In this document: positions 1 to 8,830 of the stretch, piece by piece
Layout: the number at the start of each line of letters is the position of its first letter
Numbering within the stretch: position 1 is the stretch's first letter
From: Asticcacaulis sp. MM231
GTDB taxonomy: Bacteria > Pseudomonadota > Alphaproteobacteria > Caulobacterales > Caulobacteraceae
Assembly (NCBI RefSeq): GCF_964186625.1
Contig: NZ_OZ075108.1
Span: 558,001-622,000, forward strand
Reading direction: 5' to 3'
Length of the DNA stretch: 64,000 bases
The notes under the pieces: model-generated
Told to the model about the DNA's origin: nothing
What the model saw: the letters and a program-made list of their open reading frames with translations, nothing else
Databases searched by the model: none
Program-made: the position numbers and the translations under genes

Positions 1-1100
1 CCGCGATCGCGTATAACTATAAGTACTTTATCTCGGCTGAAGATCGCGCTTTCCTGACATCTTCTGCAGCCAAGGTAACATCGGATATTACGCACAAAAA
101 CTGGCTTCCCAGCTTCAACGTGCGCTTGGGTCTGACGGATAAGTGGTTCCTGCGCTTTGCAGCGTCGCGTGCCATGTCGCGTCCGGATATCGGCAATCTG
201 AAAGCCTATTCTTCGGTCAATTTTGTATCTCCGCAGCAGATTGAAGTTGTGTGTGGTAAGGCGCTGGAATGCACCGGTGGCGTGCCAACCAAGGCGGTTA
301 TGACCTATACCGGTTCGGCGCAAAATCCGTACCTCAAGCCGGTCACGGCCGATCAGTTTGACTTCACGATCGAGAACTACTTCTCCAGCACCGGCTCGCT
401 GACGTTCAACGGCTTCTATAAGAAGTTCCATGACTATATCCAGCAGGGCTCCTACTATCGTAACTACACCAACGGTGGCGTGACCCGTGAAGTGCTCATG
501 AGTGGGCCGATGAATGGTGATGGCGCTTCTATCAAGGGCTTTGAAGTCGCTTACCAAGGCTTCTTTGACTTCCTGCCCTCGCCTTGGGATGGTTTCGGTG
601 TTCAGGCCAACTATACCCATCTGGTCAATTCCGGCATCGCAAGCGCCGGCGTGGCTCGTGAAACGGCTGACCCGTCCGGTGGGTCTGATCCCAACACCGG
701 CGGTATCAATCGCTCAGCGAACGCTTTCCAGGGTATGCCTCTGGAAGGTCTGTCGGACAACTCGTATAACATCGTCGGCATGTACGAAAAGGGTGCCTGG
801 TCGGCACGCTTTGCTTATAACTGGCGTTCGCGCTTCATGGTTACGGCTCAGGACTGTTGTACGACCTTCCCGGTCTGGCAGAAGGACGCAGGTTATCTTG
901 ATGCCCGCGTTGCTTATCGGATCAATGAACACATCGAGCTTTCGGTTGAAGGCAGCAATCTGCTCAATACTGAAACCCGTCTGCAACAGCAGATCGATGG
1001 CCCGACTCTCGCCTTCCCGGATCGTGAAGCCCGCTTCCTCAATTCGTCCTGGTTCAAGAACGATCGCCGTCTGCAAGCGTCTATCCGCTTGAAGTACTAA
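1..1100 (+). CDS. TonB-dependent receptor, C-terminal part (5' end outside window)
   Basis: The reading frame is open from the left edge, so the gene starts outside the window; about 365 C-terminal residues are visible. The text is typical of the second half of a TonB-dependent receptor barrel: alternating beta-strand patches, a SxNPYLKPxxADQFDF-type segment, and a C-terminal strand ending in Leu-Lys-Tyr, the aromatic-terminated signature recognised by the BAM machinery. The protein would import a large ligand, probably a glycan or siderophore, across the outer membrane using TonB energy. It is followed by a strong terminator and then a tryptophan-halogenase cluster, a pairing often seen in Caulobacterales and Xanthomonadales. 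The ligand cannot be told because the plug and N-terminus are missing. Confidence 0.93.
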   Translation, partial: AIAYNYKYFISAEDRAFLTSSAAKVTSDITHKNWLPSFNVRLGLTDKWFLRFAASRAMSRPDIGNLKAYSSVNFVSPQQIEVVCGKALECTGGVPTKAVMTYTGSAQNPYLKPVTADQFDFTIENYFSSTGSLTFNGFYKKFHDYIQQGSYYRNYTNGGVTREVLMSGPMNGDGASIKGFEVAYQGFFDFLPSPWDGFGVQANYTHLVNSGIASAGVARETADPSGGSDPNTGGINRSANAFQGMPLEGLSDNSYNIVGMYEKGAWSARFAYNWRSRFMVTAQDCCTTFPVWQKDAGYLDARVAYRINEHIELSVEGSNLLNTETRLQQQIDGPTLAFPDREARFLNSSWFKNDRRLQASIRLKY

Positions 1101-1122
1101 GAGCGTTCTCTTACGACATAGG

Positions 1123-1159
1123 AAAGGCGCGCTGCCCGACAGGACGGCGCGCCTTTTTT
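1123..1159 (+). terminator. Rho-independent terminator after TonB receptor
   Basis: Inverted repeat AAGGCGCG ... CGCGCCTT followed by a T-run, starting 22 bases after the receptor stop codon. It should separate the receptor transcript from the halogenase genes. Confidence 0.8.
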
Positions 1160-1292
1160 ATCTCGCTTGCACTTCTCGTCTCGTAGTCAATGCCTGAGGC
1201 GCGTATGTGAGGCAAAATGTCTGGCTTGAATGAAGGTCATCTGTGTGATCATCTCCGTCAGGCTATTGTGACCCAAATCCGAAAGATTCCCT

Positions 1293-2840
1293 ATGAGCAG
1301 TCCTGCGATGAAAATCGTCATTCTGGGCGGCGGCACCGCCGGCTGGATGAGCGCTGCGGCCCTGACCCGTGCCTTCAAGCCTGAGTTCTGTTCTGTCCGG
1401 CTGATCGAATCCGATGACATCGGGATTGTCGGGGTCGGTGAAGCCACTCTTCCACAAGTACATGATTTCAATCAGTTCCTCGGTATAGACGAGGCTGAAT
1501 TTATGCGTGAAACCAAAGCGACCTTTAAGCTCGGCATTGAGTTCCGCGACTGGGCGCAACGCGGCGACAGCTATATCCACCCGTTCGGCGTACATGGTCA
1601 GGCGATGGGGGGCGTGCCCTTCTTCCAGTACTGGCTGCGCGCGCGCCAAAATGGCCATGATCTGAATATCGAGGACTATTCTTATCCGATCGCGGCCTGT
1701 CGCAACATGAAGTTCGACATGCCGTCCGACGATGAAAAGTCGATCCGTTCGACCTATTCTTACGCCTACCATTTCGATGCCACGCTCTATGCCAAATTTC
1801 TGCGCAAGTGGTCCGAAGGCCAAGGTCTCAAGCGTACTGAAGGTCAGGTTGTTGATGTGACGCTCGATGCGGAGAGCGGATATGTCAGGGCGCTTACACT
1901 GAAGTCCGGCGAAGTGGTCGAGGGAGATCTGTTTATCGACTGCTCCGGTTTCCGCGGCCTTTTGATCAGCCAGACACTGAAAATGGGCTGGGAAGACTGG
2001 ACGCAATGGTTGCCATGTGATCGCGCTCTGGCCGTGCCGTGCGAACGCGTCGGCGACCTGACGCCCTTCACACGCGCGACAGCGCGTGAAGCCGGCTGGC
2101 AGTGGCGCATACCCTTGCAGCACCGCACGGGTAACGGCTACGTCTTTTCCAGCCAGTTCACCACCGAAGAACGGGCGGCTGAGGTTCTTCTGGCCAATCT
2201 CGATGGCAAACCGTTGGCCGACCCACGTCTCATCACGTTTCAATCCGGACGGCGCCAGCAGTCCTGGTACAAGAACTGTATCGCTATTGGCCTGGCCAGT
2301 GGTTTCCTTGAACCCCTGGAATCGACCAGCATCTATCTGGCTCAGATCGCCGCTTCCTATCTGATCGAGCTATTTCCCGGCAAGCAGATTGATCCCAAAA
2401 TATCCGGTGAATTCAACCGCCTGGTCGATATCGAATATGAAAGGGTGAGGGATTTCCTGATCCTGCACTATCATGCCACGGCGGGCCGCGTCGAGCCCTT
2501 ATGGCGGCACACCCAGTCTATGCAGGTGCCGGAGTCTCTGGTCGAGAAGATGGCCATTTTCAAGCGGCGTGGCCATGTGCATCGCTACAAGGACGGGCTG
2601 TTCTCGCCGGCAAGCTGGATCGCCGTCTATACCGGACAGGGCATAACCCCGGCGGGGTATGATCGTCAGGCGGATAATTTGAGTGCGGATGAGCTTTTGG
2701 CCAGATTGAGCGAGATGAAAGGGCGCATTGACGTAAATGTCGCGGCCATGCCATCGCACGCCGATTTCGTCCGCGATTTTTGCTTTGATGCAAAAGCCGC
2801 TTCCAAAGCTGCGATGATGGGGGAGACGGCGCATGGCTGA
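1293..2840 (+). CDS. Flavin-dependent tryptophan halogenase family protein, intact copy
   Basis: 515 residues, the usual length for the PrnA/RebH family. Visible motifs: the FAD-binding GGGTAGW at residues 12-18, a second flavin motif GVGEAT near 47-52, Lys79 in ATFKLGIEF (same number as the catalytic lysine of PrnA), the family signature WQWRIP in the middle of the protein, and FLEPLEST at 338-345 where Glu343 sits where PrnA has its catalytic glutamate. Known members use FADH2 and O2 to make HOCl and halogenate indole substrates. In Caulobacterales, however, such genes accompany TonB receptors and their real substrate is unknown. It overlaps the next gene by 8 bases, so the two are probably co-translated. 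Confidence 0.92.
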   Translation: MSSPAMKIVILGGGTAGWMSAAALTRAFKPEFCSVRLIESDDIGIVGVGEATLPQVHDFNQFLGIDEAEFMRETKATFKLGIEFRDWAQRGDSYIHPFGVHGQAMGGVPFFQYWLRARQNGHDLNIEDYSYPIAACRNMKFDMPSDDEKSIRSTYSYAYHFDATLYAKFLRKWSEGQGLKRTEGQVVDVTLDAESGYVRALTLKSGEVVEGDLFIDCSGFRGLLISQTLKMGWEDWTQWLPCDRALAVPCERVGDLTPFTRATAREAGWQWRIPLQHRTGNGYVFSSQFTTEERAAEVLLANLDGKPLADPRLITFQSGRRQQSWYKNCIAIGLASGFLEPLESTSIYLAQIAASYLIELFPGKQIDPKISGEFNRLVDIEYERVRDFLILHYHATAGRVEPLWRHTQSMQVPESLVEKMAIFKRRGHVHRYKDGLFSPASWIAVYTGQGITPAGYDRQADNLSADELLARLSEMKGRIDVNVAAMPSHADFVRDFCFDAKAASKAAMMGETAHG

Positions 2841-4350
2841 GCCAAAGCGAGTGCGTAAGGTTGTGGTGCTCGGCCGCGATGAGTCGCTATGGCTTGCGGT
2901 CAACACGCTGGAACGGGCCTTTTCCAAAGCGGATATCGAGATCACGGCTATTGAGCTGCCGTCGCTTCTGCGCGCCGGCGATGTCTATCCCACCCTGCGC
3001 GCTCAGGAAGCTTTTCACAGCCTCATGGGGCTGAAGGAAGACGCTCTCATGCGCGCGTCACAGGCCACGTTCAGCCTGGGTCAGCGTTTTTCCAACTGGG
3101 CCAAGACACGTCCGCCTTTCTTCCACGCCTACAGCACCTATGGCGCCAAGTTCGAGCGCGTGCAGTTCCATCACTATTGGCTAAAGGCGCGGGCGAACGG
3201 ACTTAAGGCTGAATTTGACGATTTCTCCTTGTCGGTCGCGGCGGCGAAACACGGACGCTTTTTCGTGCCCAATGAAGAGACGGACAGCTTTTCCAACAAC
3301 GATTATGCCTACCATCTTGGCGCCGTTGGTTATTGCCAGATTCTGAAACAGGTCGCCTTGCAACGGGGTGTCATTCATCGCACGGGCCGGCTGGCAGAAG
3401 CCTTGCGCGCGGAGAATGGCGATATCACCGGCTTGTTGCTTAATGATGGTCAAGTGGTGGAAGGCGATTTCTTTATTGATGCCTCCGGCGCAGAAAGTCT
3501 TTTGCTCGGCCAGGCCATGGGGGTTGGGCTCGAGTCCTGGAGCCAGTGGTTCGCGTGTGACCGCATCCTGACGACCTATGCGCCGCCGCTTGCGCCATTA
3601 CCCTCTTTCAGTCAGGCATCGGCCTTCCGTTCCGGCTGGCTGGGGCTCTATCCGCTACGCGATCGCACGGCGGTACAGCAGGTTTATGCCAGCGTCGATA
3701 TGGGCGAACAGGAAGCTTTTGACACGGCAGGAATTGTATCAGCCTTGAAACTGCATGGCGATGCGGTGGTGACCCCTTATAGCGCGGGCTGTCGCACGCA
3801 GTTTTGGGCAGGCAACTGTCTGGCCGTCGGGGAGGCGGCTGTCGTTTTCGATCCTATCGACAATGTTCGCTTGCATGCCAATCTGGTGGGGATGTCGCAC
3901 CTTATCTCTCTGTTCCCGATTGACAGTGACATGACGCTGGAACGCGATGAATATAATCGCAATGTCACCGCGGCCTTTGAACGTATTCGCGATTTCCAGA
4001 TCTGCCGCTACAAGCTGAACCAGAGGTTCGACCAGCCGATGTGGGATCATAGCCGCGCCATGATCCTGCCGGACAAGCTACAGTATAAGCTGGATGTGTT
4101 CGAGGCGCGCGGTATGCTCATCGCCTATGATGACGAAACCTTTGAAGATCCTGAGTGGATCGCCATGCTGATCGGCCATGGTCTGATACCCAAAACCTAC
4201 GATCCCCTGGTGGACCAGGTGAACGAAGGTGAGGTGATCCGACGCTTCCAGCAGATGCTTGGCTTTATCCGCCACAGTGTCGAAAAGATGGGGCCTATGG
4301 AGCAGCATCTGGGTCTGTCACCCATCGCGGCCATGTCGGCGCAAGGCTGA
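2833..4350 (+). CDS. Tryptophan-halogenase-like protein, degenerate (probable pseudo-enzyme)
   Basis: 505 residues, full length and clearly homologous to its upstream neighbour along the whole chain, but with nearly every catalytic and cofactor motif lost. The GGGTAG nucleotide loop reads GRDESL (14-19), the GVGEAT flavin motif reads RAGDVY, the catalytic Lys is Ser81 in ATFSLGQRF, the WxWxIP signature reads WLGLYP, and the Glu-Ser catalytic/chloride pair is Asp343-Asn344. DFFIDASG, the C-terminal part of the fold, is kept. The open frame and the 8-base overlap with the active-looking copy argue that it is expressed and selected, perhaps as a partner subunit or binding protein. A halogenation reaction is not supported. 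Confidence 0.85.
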   Translation: MAEPKRVRKVVVLGRDESLWLAVNTLERAFSKADIEITAIELPSLLRAGDVYPTLRAQEAFHSLMGLKEDALMRASQATFSLGQRFSNWAKTRPPFFHAYSTYGAKFERVQFHHYWLKARANGLKAEFDDFSLSVAAAKHGRFFVPNEETDSFSNNDYAYHLGAVGYCQILKQVALQRGVIHRTGRLAEALRAENGDITGLLLNDGQVVEGDFFIDASGAESLLLGQAMGVGLESWSQWFACDRILTTYAPPLAPLPSFSQASAFRSGWLGLYPLRDRTAVQQVYASVDMGEQEAFDTAGIVSALKLHGDAVVTPYSAGCRTQFWAGNCLAVGEAAVVFDPIDNVRLHANLVGMSHLISLFPIDSDMTLERDEYNRNVTAAFERIRDFQICRYKLNQRFDQPMWDHSRAMILPDKLQYKLDVFEARGMLIAYDDETFEDPEWIAMLIGHGLIPKTYDPLVDQVNEGEVIRRFQQMLGFIRHSVEKMGPMEQHLGLSPIAAMSAQG

Positions 4351-4388
4351 AAAGCGATATAATAAAAGTGTATCATCGGGAGATGTGC

Positions 4389-5926
4389 GTGGAGTCCAAG
4401 GTCAGGAAAATTGTCATTGTTGGCGGCGGCACAGCCGGCTGGATGTCGGCGGCGTGTTTCGCCAAGGCGCTGGGTACGCAGGGCTATGACATTACCCTGG
4501 TGGAATCCGAGGAAATTGGAACCGTCGGTGTCGGCGAGGCGACCATTCCGGCTATTATCCGCTATAATCGCTTTCTCAATATCGACGAGGATGAATTCAT
4601 CCGCGAGACCAACGCCACCTTCAAGCTCGGCATCCAATTCGTTGCCTGGCAGAAGGAAGGCGTCAGCTATTTCCACCCTTTCGGCTATTTTGGCGTCGAT
4701 ATCGATGGCTTTACGTTCCCCAACTATTACCTGCGCGACTATTACCGGCGTGGCGGCGGCGTCATCGATCTCAGCCGCTATAATGCCGAGACCGAAGCCG
4801 CGCTTCAGGGACGGTTCGGACGCGTCAAGCCAGAGAACGGCAAGCCGGACCTCAATTATGCGTTTCAGTTCGACGCGGCGCTTTACGCGCGTTTCCTGCG
4901 CAAATATTCCGAAGCGCGCGGCGTAACACGGCGCGAAGGCAAGATTGTCAAGGTGCACCAGCATTCGGAGACGGGCTATGTTACGGCTGTCGAACTGGAG
5001 AATGGCAGTCAGATTGCCGGCGACCTGTTCATCGACTGCTCGGGGTTCCGCGGCCTGTTGATCGAGGAAACGCTCAAGTGCGGCTATACCGACTGGAGCC
5101 AATGGCTGCCCGTCAATCGCGCGGCCGCCGTGCCCTGCGAACGCGGTGACGATCTGATTCCCTACACGCGCGCGACCGCGCGTGAGGCGGGCTGGCAGTG
5201 GCGTATCCCCCTGCAACACCGCACAGGTAATGGCTATGTCTTCTGCAACAGCTTTATCAGCGAAGATGAGGCCTCGGAAAAGCTGTTGTCGCGGCTGGAT
5301 GGCAAGCCTATGGCCGACCCGAAAATTCTGCGCTTCGTCACGGGCCATCGCAAGCGCTTCTGGGACAGGAATGTCGTGGCTCTGGGGCTGGCCAGTGGCT
5401 TTCTGGAGCCGCTCGAATCGACGAGTTTCACCTTGTGCAGGCCGGCCTCTTCAAGTTTCTGGCCCTGTTCCCGCGTCAGGGATTCAACCCGCGCATTGTC
5501 GAAGAATATAATCGCCAGATGTTGTTCGATTATGACAACGTCAAGGATTTCATTATTGCTCACTACAAGGTGACCGAACGCGATGATACGCCGTTCTGGA
5601 ACTATGTGCGTAACATGGAGGTGCCCGATTCCTTACGTGAGCGGCTCGATGTGTTCCGTTCCACCGGCCAGACTCTGAGCAATGAGCGCGAACTGTTCCG
5701 CGAAGTGAGCTGGTACGCCGTCCTGACAGGTCAGGGCCTGGTACCGGCAGACTATCATCCCGCCGCCGATACGCTGGATGATGACGATATCAGGCTGCGG
5801 CTGGGGCGCTGGCGCACGGCAGTGGTTGATCGCGTCAAGACCTTGCCGATGCACGAGGATTTTATTCGCAAGACCTGTGCTTCGGCTGCCCTGAAGCAGC
5901 GTGATGAGGCGCGCGTCGGAGGCTAA
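4389..5926 (+). pseudogene. Tryptophan halogenase family, third copy, interrupted by a one-base frameshift
   Basis: Start taken as GTG 4389, six bases after a CGGGAG ribosome site; ATG 4383 or GTG 4368 are alternatives. From this start the numbering matches copy one: GGGTAGW near 12-18, Lys79 in ATFKLGIQF, WQWRIP, and GFLEPLESTS. Immediately after that motif the frame shifts near base 5427. The original frame runs on to a stop at 5573 with nonsense residues, while the true C-terminus (HLVQAGLFKFLALFP... to 5926) continues in another frame. Adding one T to the TTT at 5426-5428 restores one protein of about 512 residues. Either a real inactivating deletion or a base-call error; the rest is well preserved, so it is recent in either case. 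Confidence 0.85.
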
Positions 5927-5933
5927 AGCGGCC

Positions 5934-6635
5934 TTACGTGTTCAGGAAGGTATTGGCCGTCAAGCGCCCGTATTTCGGGTCTATGCTGAGGGCATCGGCA
6001 TTTTCGAGACGCATAGCGTGGAGCTGGGTGGCGCGATACAGGATCAGCCGGTTAAACACAGGTTCGATGTGGGCGATCTCTTCGTAAAGATGGCTCAGGG
6101 TTTCGCGCGGCTGCCCGTCGAGACTTTCGATTTCACGTGTGCGCACAGTCTTGAATGCGTTGGCGCGGACATTTGAGACCACTTCAAAACCGGTCGCCTT
6201 ATGGCGATAAAAGGCTGTTCCGCCGAAGCTTGCGCTGAGAAAATGCACGCTTGCGAAGCTTCTGGCATTGGCGGAATCGGTATGCGGCAGGCTCTGGCGC
6301 ACTACCATCTGCCCAGGCGACAGGTTGGTAAGGCCGAAGAAGCCGTAGGACCGCCCCAGCCGTCCCGGGAGGGCGTCGAAAATTTCGGTCAGCGGGCGTT
6401 CCAGCGCCGGGAGCAGGGTCGGCAGATAATTGGCCGGGAGGTGGGCATTGAGGCCGGGATAGTAAGATCCGGTGGTGGGCGGCACGAAAGCGGATCGTGC
6501 CGCGAACTCGACCAGGTCCTCGCAGCCATTGAACGCCTCATCGACCACAAAGACCGGCTGTTGTTCCTCGCCGATCCGCCTTACCTCGATACGGGCGTTG
6601 CGGTTAAGGGAAAGAGGGGGCAGGCGCTGGGTCAT
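5934..6635 (-). CDS. DUF6445-like protein (putative 2OG-Fe(II)-oxygenase fold)
   Basis: 233 residues. I recognise the family that accompanies tryptophan halogenases and TonB receptors in Caulobacterales and is named DUF6445. It carries a PHTD motif in the middle (HxD-like iron site), a distal His in ATQLHAMRL and a downstream Arg in YGRLTANTF, the order expected of a double-stranded beta-helix iron/2-oxoglutarate oxygenase; this reading of the metal site is inference. It lies convergent to halogenase copy three with only 7 bases between stops, and 37 bases downstream of gabT on the same strand, so it may be transcribed with gabT. Substrate unknown. Confidence 0.7.
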   Translation of the reverse strand: MTQRLPPLSLNRNARIEVRRIGEEQQPVFVVDEAFNGCEDLVEFAARSAFVPPTTGSYYPGLNAHLPANYLPTLLPALERPLTEIFDALPGRLGRSYGFFGLTNLSPGQMVVRQSLPHTDSANARSFASVHFLSASFGGTAFYRHKATGFEVVSNVRANAFKTVRTREIESLDGQPRETLSHLYEEIAHIEPVFNRLILYRATQLHAMRLENADALSIDPKYGRLTANTFLNT

Positions 6636-6672
6636 GAATCCATTTTTAGAGCCGCCGGTGCGAAATGCAAGC

Positions 6673-7950
6673 TCACAGGGTCAGAGCTTTTTCCAGCATG
6701 GCGATGCCCTCGTCCATGATCGCCTCCGAAGCCGTGAGTGGCGCCAGTATGCGGATGGTATTGCCATAGACGCCGCACGACAGAAGGATCAGGCCATGCG
6801 CCTGGGCTTTCGTCGTCACCGCCTTGGTGGCCACAGCGTCCGGCGTATGACTGCCGCGCTCGGTCACGATATCGAAGGCGATCATGGCGCCTAAACCGCG
6901 AATGGCGGTGATTGGCACGATGTCGTTACGCCCGGCCAGGGCTTCGAGCCGGGCTTTCAGCCTGGCGCCCTGGCGGTTAGCGGCGTCGAGCAGCTTTTCT
7001 TCTTCGATCACCTCCAGCACGGCCAAAGCCGCGGCGCAGGCTACCGGATTACCGCCATAGGTGCCGCCAAGGCCGCCAACCTGCGGCGCATCCATCACCT
7101 CGGCGCGGCCGACCACGCCGGAAAGCGGATAACCACCGGCCAGTGACTTCGCCATGGTCATCAGGTCGGGCTTCACGTCGTAATTTTCCATGGCGAACAG
7201 CTTGCCGGTGCGACCGAAGCCGGTCTGGACCTCGTCGGCGATCAGCAGGATGCCGTGCTCGTCGCACTTTTTGCGTAAAGCACGCATCAGTTCCGGCGGC
7301 GTGATCAGGAAGCCGCCTTCGCCCTGCACGGGCTCGATGATGATGGCGGCCACCGCGTCCGGCGCGATATCGGCCTTGAAGAGATAGTCGAGCATTTTCA
7401 GCGTGTCTTCGGTGTCGATGCCGCTGGCTTCGACCGGGAAGGGGAGGTGGTAGACGCCAGGTTGCTGCGGACCGAGGTCTTTCTTGTAAGGTACCACCTT
7501 GCCGGTCAAGGCCGAAGTCAGGGCGGTGCGGCCGTGGAAGCCGCCGGTGAAGGCGATGACGCCATCGCGCTTCGTGTAGCAGCGGGCGATCTTGACGGCG
7601 TTTTCGACCGCCTCGCCGCCGGTCGTGAAGAAGGCGCACTTGGCCGGACCTTCTATCGGCGCCAGGGCGTTGATCTTTTCGGCCAGGGCGATGTAGACCT
7701 CATAGGGCACGACCTGGAAGGCGGTGTGGGTGAAGGCGTCCATCTGCTTCAGGGCGGCGGCCTGCACTTTGGGGTGACGGTGGCCGGTATTGAGCACGGC
7801 GATGCCGCCGGCGAAATCGATGAAGCGGTTACCGTCGGCGTCCCACAGTTCGGCGTTTTCAGCGCGGCTGGCGAAGAGGGTGGTGGCATGACCGATGCCG
7901 CGTGCAACAGCGGCAGAACGGCGGGCGGTGAGATCGGCATTGTGGGTCAT
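6673..7950 (-). CDS. gabT: 4-aminobutyrate aminotransferase
   Basis: 425 residues, class-III PLP aminotransferase of the GabT type, which moves the amino group of 4-aminobutyrate to 2-oxoglutarate giving succinate semialdehyde and glutamate. Seen: TTGGEAVENAVKIAR phosphate-binding region, IIEPVQGEGGF, the IADEVQTGFGRTG block containing the PLP-contacting Asp, and Lys268 in MAKSLAGG as Schiff-base lysine, the same number as in E. coli GabT. No gabD lies beside it. A 14-bp perfect palindrome 36 bases before the start suggests control by a GntR-type regulator. Broader omega-amino-acid specificity cannot be excluded. Confidence 0.9.
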   Translation of the reverse strand: MTHNADLTARRSAAVARGIGHATTLFASRAENAELWDADGNRFIDFAGGIAVLNTGHRHPKVQAAALKQMDAFTHTAFQVVPYEVYIALAEKINALAPIEGPAKCAFFTTGGEAVENAVKIARCYTKRDGVIAFTGGFHGRTALTSALTGKVVPYKKDLGPQQPGVYHLPFPVEASGIDTEDTLKMLDYLFKADIAPDAVAAIIIEPVQGEGGFLITPPELMRALRKKCDEHGILLIADEVQTGFGRTGKLFAMENYDVKPDLMTMAKSLAGGYPLSGVVGRAEVMDAPQVGGLGGTYGGNPVACAAALAVLEVIEEEKLLDAANRQGARLKARLEALAGRNDIVPITAIRGLGAMIAFDIVTERGSHTPDAVATKAVTTKAQAHGLILLSCGVYGNTIRILAPLTASEAIMDEGIAMLEKALTL

Positions 7951-7985
7951 GAGACATCTCCGGCTGAACTGCAGGGAGAGTACAT

Positions 7986-7999
7986 ATTGTGATCACAAT
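7986..7999. promoter_or_regulatory. Perfect palindrome ATTGTGATCACAAT, probable GntR-type operator
   Basis: A 14-bp perfect inverted repeat lies between gabT (minus, start 7950) and the alpha/beta hydrolase (plus, start about 8044). The GTGATCAC core fits the GT-N-AC pattern bound by FadR/GntR regulators. Placement suggests control of gabT, possibly of both genes. No regulator gene is adjacent. Confidence 0.5.
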
Positions 8000-8043
8000 T
8001 TGCCAGTTGAATTTGAGCGCAATATATCGACTATCTCTGACAG

Positions 8044-8721
8044 GTGAGAATGGGGCGCAGCATGAAGCGGGTTGGGGATAGTGTCGTCCTGCTGCATGGC
8101 ACGGGCCGGACGCCGCGTAGCCTCCGCGGCCTTGAAAAACGGCTTCAAAAGGCAGGCTTTCAGACGCTCAACCTGGCCTATCCGTGGCGTCGTCTCGATA
8201 TCGCCGGTCTCGCAAATTACGTTGCCGATGCGCTCGATGCGGAAGGTATTTTCAGCGGGTGTCACCGGCTTCATTTCGTCACGCACTCGATGGGCGGACT
8301 CGTGGCTGCCTGCCTGCTCGGCAGACTGCGCAAGCGCATCCCTGTTGAAGTGGGCCGCGTCGTTATGCTCGGGCCACCTTTACGCGGGAGCGAAGTGGCT
8401 GATGCTCTGTCAGGTTTTTCACCCTATCGTTGGTTTTATGGACCTGCGGGTCTGGAACTGACCACGAGTTCCGACCTTCTTGAGGGGCTCTGGCCCGATT
8501 ATGCGCTGGGCGTTATCGCCGGCACCATTGGCTGGCCCTATCTGTCCGGCATGGTGTTTATCCGGGGCGCACACGATGGCCGGGTGGCTGTCGGGCGTAC
8601 CCAATGGCAGGGCATGACAGACCACCTTGTGCTGCCGGTCATCCATAGCTACATGCCAGGCGCTCCCGTCGTTCTACGTCAGGTGCAGCACTTTATCGAA
8701 ACCGGGTCATTCGACAGATGA
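8044..8721 (+). CDS. Alpha/beta hydrolase, lipase/esterase-like
   Basis: 225 residues from GTG 8044; ATG at 8050 or 8062 are possible starts. Oxyanion-loop HGTG at 18-21, nucleophile elbow THSMGG with Ser82, and a late His in VIHSYMPG form a plausible Ser-His-Asp triad. It resembles short bacterial lipase-like proteins (PGAP1/acetyltransferase-hydrolase type). No signal peptide is visible, so it is probably cytoplasmic. Divergent from gabT across a shared operator-like palindrome. Substrate unknown. Confidence 0.75.
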   Translation: MRMGRSMKRVGDSVVLLHGTGRTPRSLRGLEKRLQKAGFQTLNLAYPWRRLDIAGLANYVADALDAEGIFSGCHRLHFVTHSMGGLVAACLLGRLRKRIPVEVGRVVMLGPPLRGSEVADALSGFSPYRWFYGPAGLELTTSSDLLEGLWPDYALGVIAGTIGWPYLSGMVFIRGAHDGRVAVGRTQWQGMTDHLVLPVIHSYMPGAPVVLRQVQHFIETGSFDR

Positions 8722-8830
8722 CGATTGTATAGAGGAAAAGGCGCGGAGAGGCCGCGAGGGGTCACTGGCCTCTCCGCTATTTCGAGGCTCCACCGGGGGA
8801 AGCGAGCCTCGAAAGCTTGTCGTGCACCAA

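Noticed and set aside
1263..2243. Long minus-strand frame opposite the first halogenase, and many similar antisense frames
   Set aside because: GC-rich codon shadows of real genes; no ribosome site or family motif.
4197..5348. 383-residue minus-strand frame opposite the third halogenase
   Set aside because: Shadow of the halogenase coding strand, crossing a gene boundary without motifs.
5435..5926. 163-residue frame as a separate gene after the third halogenase
   Set aside because: Its sequence continues the halogenase C-terminus exactly where the upstream frame is lost; it is one gene with a one-base shift, not two.
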